A stretch of 22,199 bases of DNA, from assembly GCA_041738285.1 (NCBI GenBank), contig JBGSQB010000003.1, positions 1 to 22,199 on the forward strand, written 5' to 3'. Below the pieces are notes generated by a model. The model was not told the DNA's origin and made no database searches. It worked only from the letters and a program-made list of their open reading frames with translations. Below are positions 15,105 to 22,199 of this stretch, in pieces. This stretch comes from SZUA-521 sp041738285. GTDB taxonomy: Bacteria; Pseudomonadota; Gammaproteobacteria; Pseudomonadales; Azotimanducaceae. Each line of letters starts with the position of its first letter. Positions within the stretch are counted from its first letter, which is position 1. A program made the translations under genes and the position numbers.

Positions 15105-16781
15105 ATGACCCTGACCCAGAAGCTGTCCCTCAACCGGGTGATGAGTCAGAACATGCGTACGTTGCACTATCGCCTTCGTCTTCCGCTGCTTGCGGGCACA
15201 ATCCTGGCAGCGCTCGTGCTGGCCGTGGTGACGATGCGTGCCGTGCCCGCGCGCGACACGTACATTGTCTCCGCGGCTTCAGTGGCCGCGGCTTCGAATG
15301 CCGTATCCGAGGTGGGTGGGGAAGTGCGTTCCACGCTCGCGGTGATCGCGGCGGTGGAAGCGTTGCTGACGGACAGCCAGGCCGATGCGCTGCGTGAGCA
15401 GCCAGGGATCTCGGTACACCACGATGCGCTTCTCGAGGTTTCCAGCCGGCATGCCAAAACATATCCCAAGGGCTACACAACTCTTGCGGAAGTGAGCGCG
15501 CTGCATCGACGGGGTATCGACGGTCGTGGCGTCACCATTGCGGTCATCGACACCGGCCTGTGGAAAGGCGATCCCATCGAGTACACGGGCTACGGCGAAC
15601 GCCGAGTACTGGCAAAGATCGAGACGAGCGGCATGAAGAAGGCTCGTACCGATGACGAGAACGGGCACGGCACGCACATTGTCTCCGTGATGATGAGCAG
15701 TCGCGATGATGACGATGATGACGGAGGCTTCGAAGGTGTCGCACCGAGCGCAAACGTCGTATCGGTGCGTGCATTCGACGATCGGGGCCGTGGTCGATAT
15801 GTCGATGTCATCAAGGGCATCGAGTGGATCCTCGCGAATCGCGACCGCTACCAGATCCGCGTTCTGAACCTGTCGATGAGCGCAGTGGTGCAATCGCGCT
15901 ACTGGGACGATCCGCTGAACCGGGCGGTGATGGCGGCGTGGCGCGCGGGTATTGTCGTGGTGGCATCGGCCGGCAACACAGGCCCTGCTCCGATGACCGT
16001 GGGCGTACCAGGCAACGTGCCCTACGTCATAACCGTCGGTGCGATGACCGACAGTTTTACGCCGAAGAATCCGTTCGATGATCGGCTGGCATCGTTTTCC
16101 GCGGCCGGGCCCACCCATGAGGGATTCGTCAAACCCGACGTCGTCGCGCCGGGCGGGCACATGATTGGCTGGATGCCGAAGAAGGCGTTCATTCCGCGCA
16201 ACTTCCCGCAGTTCCATGACGAGAACGAGGAGTACTTCACGATGTCGGGTACGTCACAGGCCGCGGCCGTGGTGAGCGGTATCGTGGCGCTGATGCTCCA
16301 GGTGGATCCGCAGGCGTCGCCCGATGATGTGAAGTGTCGGCTGCTGTCATCTGCGCAGCGCGCAGAGCGCTCTGATGGTTCGGCGGCCTATAGCGTCTTT
16401 CAGCAGGGTGCCGGCATGGTATCGCCGATTCGTGCCGCATATAGCGCGGACGCCGCGTGCGCAAATCGCGGGCTCGACATTGATCGGGACTTGGCTGGAA
16501 CGGCGCACTATCGAGGCCTCGCCAGCCGGGATGCCGACGGGCGCTACTTCGTGATGGCGCCCGATGGCGCGCCCGTTGAAGGATCGGGCTTGTTGTGGAG
16601 CGATGGCCTGTTGTGGAGCGATGGCCTGTTGTGGAGCGATGGATTGCTGTGGAGCGATGGATTGCTGTGGAGCGATGGCTTGTTGTGGAGCGACAGCGTT
16701 GCCGCCAGCAGCGGTATGGGCAATCCAGCAGTTCGCAGTGGGCCAGACATCGCGATCAACGCCTGGGTCGGCCAGGAATAG
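15105..16781 (+). CDS. Subtilisin-like S8 serine protease with C-terminal GLLWSD repeats
   Basis: About 558 residues, exported. A signal peptide or anchor (about 26-45) is followed by an I9-like propeptide (about 52-112) and the S8 catalytic domain. The triad is Asp149 (VIDTGLW), His188 (NGHGTH) and Ser384 (MSGTSQAAA), with oxyanion Asn291 (ASAGNTG). A run of six aspartates (201-206) follows the catalytic His. After the catalytic domain comes a linker, then six exact GLLWSD hexapeptides (495-530) and a short tail. The ATG at 15105 has GGTGGG upstream; in-frame ATGs at 15087, 15141 and 15153 are alternatives, and 15153 gives the most typical signal peptide. The stop is five bases before the next gene, whose ribosome site lies in this gene's last codons, so the two are co-transcribed. 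Confidence 0.9.
   Translation: MTLTQKLSLNRVMSQNMRTLHYRLRLPLLAGTILAALVLAVVTMRAVPARDTYIVSAASVAAASNAVSEVGGEVRSTLAVIAAVEALLTDSQADALREQPGISVHHDALLEVSSRHAKTYPKGYTTLAEVSALHRRGIDGRGVTIAVIDTGLWKGDPIEYTGYGERRVLAKIETSGMKKARTDDENGHGTHIVSVMMSSRDDDDDDGGFEGVAPSANVVSVRAFDDRGRGRYVDVIKGIEWILANRDRYQIRVLNLSMSAVVQSRYWDDPLNRAVMAAWRAGIVVVASAGNTGPAPMTVGVPGNVPYVITVGAMTDSFTPKNPFDDRLASFSAAGPTHEGFVKPDVVAPGGHMIGWMPKKAFIPRNFPQFHDENEEYFTMSGTSQAAAVVSGIVALMLQVDPQASPDDVKCRLLSSAQRAERSDGSAAYSVFQQGAGMVSPIRAAYSADAACANRGLDIDRDLAGTAHYRGLASRDADGRYFVMAPDGAPVEGSGLLWSDGLLWSDGLLWSDGLLWSDGLLWSDGLLWSDSVAASSGMGNPAVRSGPDIAINAWVGQE
16587..16694 (+). repeat. Six tandem 18-bp repeats encoding GLLWSD
   Basis: Six units of 18 bp, each coding Gly-Leu-Leu-Trp-Ser-Asp. 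Units differ only at synonymous positions in the order A-B-B-C-C-A': the Gly codon is GGC or GGA, the Leu codons TTG/CTG, and the last Asp is GAC. Identical neighbours suggest recent duplication, while the unchanged peptide suggests selection on the protein. All three forward frames stay open through it. Confidence 0.95.
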
Positions 16782-16786
16782 CCAAA

Positions 16787-19700
16787 ATGCGCGCGGGAAT
16801 CGCGCAATGCATTCGTCTTGCTGCTGCACTTCTCTTGCTGTTCTCATCGCCTGCCGCGCTCGCCGCCGGTCAGCCGATGTTCTTTCGCCACATGACGGCG
16901 CAGGACGGCCTCTCGCAGAACACGGTCACCGCGATCCATCAGGATCGGAGCGGATTCATGTGGTTCGGCACCGAGAATGGCCTGAACCGGTATGACGGCT
17001 ACGAGATCATCCGCTATCACCGTGACCGCGGGGCCGCCAATGGCTTGACCAGCGACTTCATCTGGCAGATCGCCGAGGACGCGCAAGGTAACCTCTGGTG
17101 CGCAACTGTTGGCGGCGGCCTGGTGAAGTGGGATCGCGCCACCGACAACTTCAAGAGCTACCGCGGCAACGGTGGCGAAGCTCAGTCCATTGGTGATGAC
17201 TCGGTGCGGGCGGTGCTCGTGGCCGGCGACGGCCGAGTCTGGGCGGGAACGAGTGATTCGGGGGTGAGCGTACTCGACCCCGTTTCGGGACAGGTCCGGC
17301 GCTATCGACATGATGAAGCGGATTCCGACTCGCTATCGAATGACGCGGTGTTCAGTCTCTACGAAGATCGTTCGGGCTTGATCTGGGTAGGGACCGATCG
17401 TGGACTGAACCAGTTCAATGCGGACACCGGAAAGTTCAGGCGATATCTACATGACCCCACCGATCGTACCAGTATCAGTCACGACCGGATTCGATCGATC
17501 TATCAGGATCGCGCCGGCGCCTTGTGGATCGGCACGTATGCGGGTGGCGTGAATCGACTTGGTCGCAACGGCCACACGTTTCGACGCTTCCAGCACGACC
17601 CGGCGCGAGCGGCGAGCCTGTCCAACGATCACGTCCGAGCGATCTTCGAAGATGCGGATGATCGAATGTGGATCGGTACCGCCAATGGTCTGAACCTGTT
17701 CGATACGCCGCGGCAGCGATTCACACACTATCGCCACGACGGCACCGCCGAGAGCCTGAGCGACAGCTACGTCATGTCGCTGCACCAGGATCGCGGTGGC
17801 GTCTTGTGGGTCGGCACGCGCGCTGGCGGAATAAACACATGGAATCCGCGCAGCTGGGCGTTCGGGCACTTTCGCGACGATTGGCTCAAAGATACCAACG
17901 TCACGTCGTTTGCTGGCAGCAGTGGTTCGCTTTGGGTCGGTACCTATGACCGTGGACTGACGCGCATCCTGGGCAATGACCTGCGCAGATATCGCGTTCC
18001 CAAGATCAGCGATGACCGGGTGATGTCGCTCCTGCTCGATCGCCGTGGTTTTCTATGGATCGGCACCATGGACGGTGGTTTGAATCGCCTGGATCCGGTG
18101 ACGGATGCGGTGGATGTGTTTCGCGGCGGACAGGATCAAGTCCTCGGTGCCAATGGCGTGATGAGCCTGCTCGAAGACAGACGTGGACGAATCTGGGTCG
18201 GCACGTACGGCGGTGGCGTGAGTCAGTTCGATCCGAACACGCAGGTGTGGCGTCGTTACCTGCACGAACCCCGCAACCCGCGGACACTCAGCAGTCCACG
18301 CGCCGCGGCATTGACCGAAGACCCGTCGGGGTTGATTTGGGTAGGTACGGACACCGGTCTCAATCTACTCGACCCGGAAACAGCGAAGGTTACTCAATTC
18401 CGTCACGACGGCGACGACGCAGACAGCCTTGGCGCCGACTCCGTCTACGCGCTGCACACGGATGCGTCCGGCACCGTGTGGGTTGGAACTGCCGGAGGTG
18501 GTGTAGATCGCATCCATGAATCGGCGCAGGACGGTACCGTGCGCTTCGAGAATTTCTCGCAGAATCTCGGGCTGCCGAGCAGTGTCGTATACGGAATCCG
18601 CTCCGATGCCGACGGTCGACTGTGGCTATCGACGAGCAACGGACTATCCCGGCTCGACCCCGGCACGAGGGCGGTCAAGACGTTTCACAAGGCGCATGGC
18701 ATCCAGTCAGAAGATTTCAGTTTTGGCGCCCATCATCAAAGCAGCGATGGCGAGCTCTTCTTCGGCGGCGCCAACGGATTCAATGCGTTCACGCCGGAGC
18801 GTCTCACGCGCAACGCGCCTGCGCCGAACATCGTGCTCACCGCTGTCGAGTTGATGAACAAGCGGGCGAATTTGGGCACACCGTATTACGTGGCCGATCG
18901 CGTTGCCATGGCGCACGGTGACGATGTGGCGTCGTTCCGCTTCGCTGCGCTCGATTTTACGGCGCCGACCGAAAATCGATACATGTACAAGCTCGAGGGA
19001 TTCGATGGCGACTGGATCGACTCCGGAGTTGTCAATCGCGCGACGTATACGAATCTCGATGCGGGTGAGTACCTGCTGAAGGTGAAGGCTGCAAACAGCG
19101 ATGGAGTGTGGAGCGAACAGGGTCTCGATATTGCGGTAAGCGTCTCGCCCGCACCGTGGCAAACCGACTGGGCGCGTGCGGCATACGCGCTCATGGTGAT
19201 CGCAGTCGCCGTGGTTGTCGTGACGGGGCTGCGCAAGCGTCGGCGCGACAAGGCCGAGCATCAGGCGCAACTGAACCGGCTCGCCTACTTCGATGCGGTC
19301 ACGTCCATTCCCAATCGCCATCATTTCATGCGCAGTCTCGAGTCCGCAGTGGAGCGTGCCCATGCCGACGGCACGAAGATCGGTTTGGTTTACGTCGACC
19401 TCGACCAATTCAAACGCATCAACGACACCCTCGGACACGTAGCCGGGGATGCCTTTCTCAAGCTGGTCGCGGAACGACTTACGATGGTGCTGGCAGAAGC
19501 GCGAACGCGCAATGTCGCCGAGGGTTCCGAAGTCATCTATGAACTGGCGCGCATGGGAGGAGACGAGTTCGTCATCATCGTCGCCCACGTGAATGCAGAA
19601 GCCGAGGTTGTAGCGACAGCCGATCTCGTACGCAATGCGCTATCGAGTCCCCTGCGATATCAACGCCATGACCTCGTTGTCACGCCAAGCATCGGCATTG

Positions 19701-20662
19701 CACTGTTTCCACGTGATGGAGTGGAGGTAACCACGCTCCTGCGGAACGCCGACACCGCCATGTATGAAGCGAAGGAAGGCGGTCGCAATCAGCATCGTGT
19801 GTATGTGGCGTCCATGAGCGATCGTGCGGGTGATCGACTGCGCCTGGAGTCCGATCTGAGATCCGCGCTCGAACGGCGTGAACTCGAAGTGCACTATCAG
19901 GCTAAGGTCGAGCTGGAATATCTCACTGTCGTGGGGGCAGAAGCCCTGCTGCGGTGGAACCATCCGGAGCGTGGCGCGATTTCACCTTCGGTGTTCATTC
20001 CGCTTGCGGAGGAGTCGGGGCTGATCCTGGACATCGATCGGTATGTCGCGGCAGCAGTAGTTGCGCAGCTCGCTGCATGGCGTGCGGATGAAATCGATGT
20101 CGTGCCCATCGCGATCAATCTCTCGGGCCGGGAATTCTCCGGCACAGATGCGGTGCGCGTGCTGCGCGAGTTGGCCGATGCATCGTCCATAGAACTGTCC
20201 TTGATCGACCTTGAGATCACGGAGACGGCGCTGATGCGCAATGCCGCAGACGCGCGCACCACCCTTGCGGCGCTCAAGGCACTTGGTTTCAGGATCTCCG
20301 TGGACGACTTCGGGACTGGCTACTCGTCGCTCGGGTATCTGAAGCGATTCGCGCTCGATGCGCTCAAGATCGATCGATCCTTCGTGCGCGACCTCGACCG
20401 CAACCCGCAGGACCGAGCGATCTGCCGTGCGATCATCGCCATGGCGCACGGGCTTGGCGTAAAGGTGATCGCCGAAGGCGTCGAGAACGAGGCGCAGTTA
20501 CAGGTGTTGCGCGCCGAAGGATGCGACGAGGCTCAAGGCTACTACTTTCATCGCCCACAGCCGGCGGTGCGCTTTGCGGAAACGCTGCGCGAGATCGCTA
20601 CGCTGCGAATCGCAGCGACCCACGGTCAACAGGCCGTCGGACGCGGCATTCGACCCAACTAG
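16787..20662 (+). CDS. Membrane receptor with double beta-propeller sensor, GGDEF and EAL domains
   Basis: A 1291-residue bifunctional-looking c-di-GMP enzyme. A signal peptide (1-27) leads to 14 blade repeats carrying a W-[IV]-G-T-x-GL-N-x-[FL]-D core (about 35-690), matching two seven-bladed Reg_prop propellers. A Y_Y_Y domain follows (about 710-795), then one membrane helix (about 797-817). The cyclase domain has an intact GGDEF at 924-928. The phosphodiesterase domain has EALLRW at 1052-1057, a conserved NLS asparagine, Asp1173-Asp1174 in DDFGTGYSSL, the LKID lysine and AEGVE. Both activities look possible. The usual RxxD inhibitory site before GGDEF is absent. The ATG at 16787 has CAGGAA upstream, at the protease stop; the longer frame from 16595 runs through the protease repeats and is rejected. 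The TAG stop lies in the CTAG of a deleted miniature element. Confidence 0.93.
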   Translation: MRAGIAQCIRLAAALLLLFSSPAALAAGQPMFFRHMTAQDGLSQNTVTAIHQDRSGFMWFGTENGLNRYDGYEIIRYHRDRGAANGLTSDFIWQIAEDAQGNLWCATVGGGLVKWDRATDNFKSYRGNGGEAQSIGDDSVRAVLVAGDGRVWAGTSDSGVSVLDPVSGQVRRYRHDEADSDSLSNDAVFSLYEDRSGLIWVGTDRGLNQFNADTGKFRRYLHDPTDRTSISHDRIRSIYQDRAGALWIGTYAGGVNRLGRNGHTFRRFQHDPARAASLSNDHVRAIFEDADDRMWIGTANGLNLFDTPRQRFTHYRHDGTAESLSDSYVMSLHQDRGGVLWVGTRAGGINTWNPRSWAFGHFRDDWLKDTNVTSFAGSSGSLWVGTYDRGLTRILGNDLRRYRVPKISDDRVMSLLLDRRGFLWIGTMDGGLNRLDPVTDAVDVFRGGQDQVLGANGVMSLLEDRRGRIWVGTYGGGVSQFDPNTQVWRRYLHEPRNPRTLSSPRAAALTEDPSGLIWVGTDTGLNLLDPETAKVTQFRHDGDDADSLGADSVYALHTDASGTVWVGTAGGGVDRIHESAQDGTVRFENFSQNLGLPSSVVYGIRSDADGRLWLSTSNGLSRLDPGTRAVKTFHKAHGIQSEDFSFGAHHQSSDGELFFGGANGFNAFTPERLTRNAPAPNIVLTAVELMNKRANLGTPYYVADRVAMAHGDDVASFRFAALDFTAPTENRYMYKLEGFDGDWIDSGVVNRATYTNLDAGEYLLKVKAANSDGVWSEQGLDIAVSVSPAPWQTDWARAAYALMVIAVAVVVVTGLRKRRRDKAEHQAQLNRLAYFDAVTSIPNRHHFMRSLESAVERAHADGTKIGLVYVDLDQFKRINDTLGHVAGDAFLKLVAERLTMVLAEARTRNVAEGSEVIYELARMGGDEFVIIVAHVNAEAEVVATADLVRNALSSPLRYQRHDLVVTPSIGIALFPRDGVEVTTLLRNADTAMYEAKEGGRNQHRVYVASMSDRAGDRLRLESDLRSALERRELEVHYQAKVELEYLTVVGAEALLRWNHPERGAISPSVFIPLAEESGLILDIDRYVAAAVVAQLAAWRADEIDVVPIAINLSGREFSGTDAVRVLRELADASSIELSLIDLEITETALMRNAADARTTLAALKALGFRISVDDFGTGYSSLGYLKRFALDALKIDRSFVRDLDRNPQDRAICRAIIAMAHGLGVKVIAEGVENEAQLQVLRAEGCDEAQGYYFHRPQPAVRFAETLREIATLRIAATHGQQAVGRGIRPN

Positions 20663-20690
20663 GGAAGCAACTTGTTCAGAGCTTGCCTAG
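20659..20690. mobile_element. Deleted copy of the CTAG-flanked miniature element
   Basis: CTAG at 20659-20662 and 20687-20690 flanks a 24-bp insert. Its first six bases (GGAAGC) match the left-hand terminus and its last 18 (AACTTGTTCAGAGCTTGC) match the right end of the 1021-1170 element with one or two changes. It is therefore an internally deleted relic. The arms still form a 10-bp stem with one mismatch around a 12-base loop. Each CTAG supplies a TAG stop, one for the GGDEF-EAL gene and one for the convergent hemolysin III-like gene. Confidence 0.7.
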
Positions 20691-21337
20691 GAAGCGTAGA
20701 ACAGTACCGCAACAAAGTGACAGGCACTGCCTGCGACGACGAACAGGTGCCAGATGAAATGCGCGTAAGGAACACGGCTGTCGAGAGCAAAGAAGGGCAC
20801 ACCCAACGTGTATGCGACGCCGCCTGCGAGTAGCCAGTAAAGGCCTGCTTCAGGCATCAGTGCGAGCATGGGTTCGGCGGCGATCACTACCATCCAACCC
20901 ATCACCAGGTACAGCACGAGCGATGCGGTTGCGAATCGCGCACCACCCATCGCCTTCAGCACGACGCCCGCGCAAGCAAGTCCCCAGACGATGCCAAACA
21001 GAGTCCAGCCCCAGGTACCCGCCAGCACGCCGAGCGTGAAGGGTGTATAGGTACCTGCGATCATGAGGTAGATCGCGGCATGGTCGAGAATGCGGAACAC
21101 GCGCTTGGCGGTGCCGGCCGGCAATGCGTGGTACATCGACGATGACAGGTAGAGCAGCACCAGCGCAGTTCCGAACACCGTAGCGCCGACGATGCTGCTG
21201 CCGCCGAGGTCGCGTTGGACCGCGTCGACGATCAGAACCGGTAACGCGGCCAGGGACAGAAGGAGCGCACCGCCGTGGCTCACCGCGTTGGCGACTTCTT
21301 CTCCCAGGGACTGGCTTCGGCCTTGAATATCGGTCAC
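20687..21337 (-). CDS. Hemolysin III family membrane protein
   Basis: About 216 residues with seven hydrophobic helices, of the HlyIII/YqfA group in the CREST superfamily of putative membrane hydrolases. The conserved polar residues are in place: LGEEVANAVSHGG near the N-terminus, SSSMYHALP, LDHAAIYLMIAGTYTPF, and HFIWHLFVVAGSACHF near the C-terminus, whose histidines would bind metal. The start is uncertain. The GTG at 21337 gives the usual family length; the ATG at 21445 would add 36 Pro/Ala/Arg-rich residues and leave only 17 bp to the divergent sigma-factor start, so the shorter form is preferred. An imperfect 9-bp inverted repeat (21382-21391/21403-21411) lies in the region treated here as leader. 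The stop is supplied by a CTAG at the edge of a deleted miniature element. Confidence 0.88.
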   Translation of the reverse strand: MTDIQGRSQSLGEEVANAVSHGGALLLSLAALPVLIVDAVQRDLGGSSIVGATVFGTALVLLYLSSSMYHALPAGTAKRVFRILDHAAIYLMIAGTYTPFTLGVLAGTWGWTLFGIVWGLACAGVVLKAMGGARFATASLVLYLVMGWMVVIAAEPMLALMPEAGLYWLLAGGVAYTLGVPFFALDSRVPYAHFIWHLFVVAGSACHFVAVLFYAS

Positions 21338-21462
21338 TTCGATCTGGACGTAAGGTGGCGGGCGAGCATTGTGCCAGACTCTCGCACCGACTGGGCCGGC
21401 TGGTCGTGCGACAGATAATCCCGGCCGACACCCTCTATCGGTCATAGTTCGGGTAGTCCGGG

Positions 21463-22104
21463 ATGATCATGAGCAGCGATGTCGACGAGCTGACGGGGCT
21501 GAAGGCCCTGGCGCGCGATCGCGCGCTCGCCCGTCGTATGCGTCGGGGCGACGACCAGGCCATCACGCAGTTCTGTCAGTCCTATCTACCCAAGCTCTAT
21601 CGGTACGCGCTGCGCCGGCTCGGCAACGAAGCGGACGTGGCGGATGTCGTGCAGGTGGTGCTGATGAATGCGGCGCGCCGCATCGAGACCTATCGTGGCG
21701 AGGCAACGCTTCTGGCGTGGCTCATTCGCATCTGCAGGAGTGAAATCGCCAAGCACTATGCAGATCGGGAGCGGCGTGGGGCAACCGTTACGCTGTTCGA
21801 CGACGACGTGTTGCGGGCCATCGTGGAGTCGCTCGAGGCACCCGCGAGCGATGAGCCGGAAGCGATCGCCCGCCGCAGCGAATTGATCGACCTGGTACAG
21901 GCGACGCTCGATCAGTTGCCAGGCCGCTACGCGCGCGCGCTCGAATTGAAGTATGTCGAAGGCTTCAGCTCCGTCGAGATCGCTCAGCGGATGCAGATCA
22001 ACGACGTTGCCGCGCAATCGCTCCTGGCGCGGGCGCGGCGGGCGTTTCGAGAGCTCTGCAGTGCGGCGGCCTTTAGCGGCAATACACTGGATGGTGAAGC
22101 ATGA
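21463..22104 (+). CDS. ECF-type RNA polymerase sigma factor
   Basis: A 213-residue sigma-70 family factor with only regions 2 and 4. Region 2 spans about 33-103 (FCQSYLPKLYRYALRRLGNEADVADVVQ, then YRGEATLLAWLIRICR). Region 4 spans about 143-200 (LDQLPGRYARALELKYVEGFSSVEIAQRM, then AAQSLLARARRAFREL). Both match the ECF subfamily, which directs RNA polymerase to envelope, stress or uptake genes and is held inactive by a membrane anti-sigma factor. The ATG at 21463 or the in-frame ATG at 21469 could be the start; a weak GGGA-like site fits the second better. The stop overlaps the next gene's ATG by four bases (ATGA), so the two are translationally coupled. Confidence 0.92.
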   Translation: MIMSSDVDELTGLKALARDRALARRMRRGDDQAITQFCQSYLPKLYRYALRRLGNEADVADVVQVVLMNAARRIETYRGEATLLAWLIRICRSEIAKHYADRERRGATVTLFDDDVLRAIVESLEAPASDEPEAIARRSELIDLVQATLDQLPGRYARALELKYVEGFSSVEIAQRMQINDVAAQSLLARARRAFRELCSAAAFSGNTLDGEA

Positions 22105-22199
22105 GCGTGGAAAAGAGCGGCGAGTCTCCCGCAACCGAAGATCTGGTTGGGCGCGCATTGCGCGCAGCGGGCGCGCGGCCGGAAGTGCCTGCCGCAATG
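22101..22199 (+). CDS. N-terminal fragment, probable FecR-type anti-sigma factor
   Basis: Only 33 codons lie in the window. The ATG overlaps the sigma factor's TGA. The visible peptide has a polar start followed by EDLVGRALRAAGARPEVPAAM, which resembles the N-terminal cytoplasmic segment of FecR-domain proteins encoded next to ECF sigma factors. A coupled gene right after an ECF sigma factor is most often its anti-sigma factor. The domain itself lies outside the window, so a zinc-binding anti-sigma type or an unrelated protein cannot be excluded. Confidence 0.5.
   Translation, partial: MSVEKSGESPATEDLVGRALRAAGARPEVPAAM

Noticed and set aside
15279..16217. 312-residue open frame opposite the protease
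   Set aside because: It is antisense to the catalytic domain, with complete triad motifs on the + strand; the reverse translation is His/Arg-rich without a domain.
16587..16694. Tandem repeat as a CRISPR-like array
   Set aside because: Units are 18 bp, directly adjacent with no spacers, and in frame inside a protease gene.
16595..16786. In-frame extension of the GGDEF-EAL gene back into the protease repeats (VERW-rich peptide)
   Set aside because: The 18-bp repeats keep all forward frames open. A signal peptide starts at the ATG at 16787 with a proper ribosome site, and no export signal precedes it in the extension.

Overview
The window is high-GC, almost fully coding bacterial chromosome, most likely from a gammaproteobacterium. 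The signs are an outer-membrane phospholipase A (OMPLA), a DUF3313 protein, a periplasmic-propeller GGDEF-EAL receptor, an ECF sigma/FecR-like pair and an IS5-type miniature element. The genus cannot be fixed from the sequence. There are no tRNA or rRNA genes, no phage or CRISPR, and no non-coding stretch above 300 bases.

Left part (1-7915): the start of a secreted protein runs off the left edge. It is divergent from a DUF3313-like gene, then comes pldA (OMPLA). A 142-bp miniature element flanked by CTAG sits on the DUF3313 stop codon, between that gene and its probable terminator. A DUF6178-like gene converges on pldA and overlaps it by 23 bp. Next is a tight rightward cluster: two FtsX/MacB-type ABC permeases with no ATPase gene, a GNAT acetyltransferase and an aldo/keto reductase.

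Middle (7924-14973): a leftward pair consists of a Baeyer-Villiger-type flavin monooxygenase and a class I/II aminotransferase joined by a 4-bp stop/start overlap. A cytochrome b561-like gene is divergent from a membrane-anchored LuxR-type regulator, with a dyad between them. A MATE transporter follows, with three consecutive perfect hairpins in its leader. Then come a double zinc-ribbon protein and an MDR-family NADP-dependent oxidoreductase.

Right part (15105-22199): a subtilisin-like protease ends in six GLLWSD repeats. Five bases later begins a 1291-residue receptor with 14 propeller blades, a Y_Y_Y domain, one membrane helix, GGDEF and EAL. This protease-receptor pair is the best candidate here for an undescribed signalling unit, in which a secreted protease is coupled to c-di-GMP turnover. 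A hemolysin III-like membrane protein converges on it. A second, deleted copy of the CTAG-flanked element splits what was probably one shared CTAG carrying both stop codons. The window ends in an ECF sigma factor overlapping the start of a probable FecR-type anti-sigma gene.

Functional calls come from motif reading only; no database search was run.
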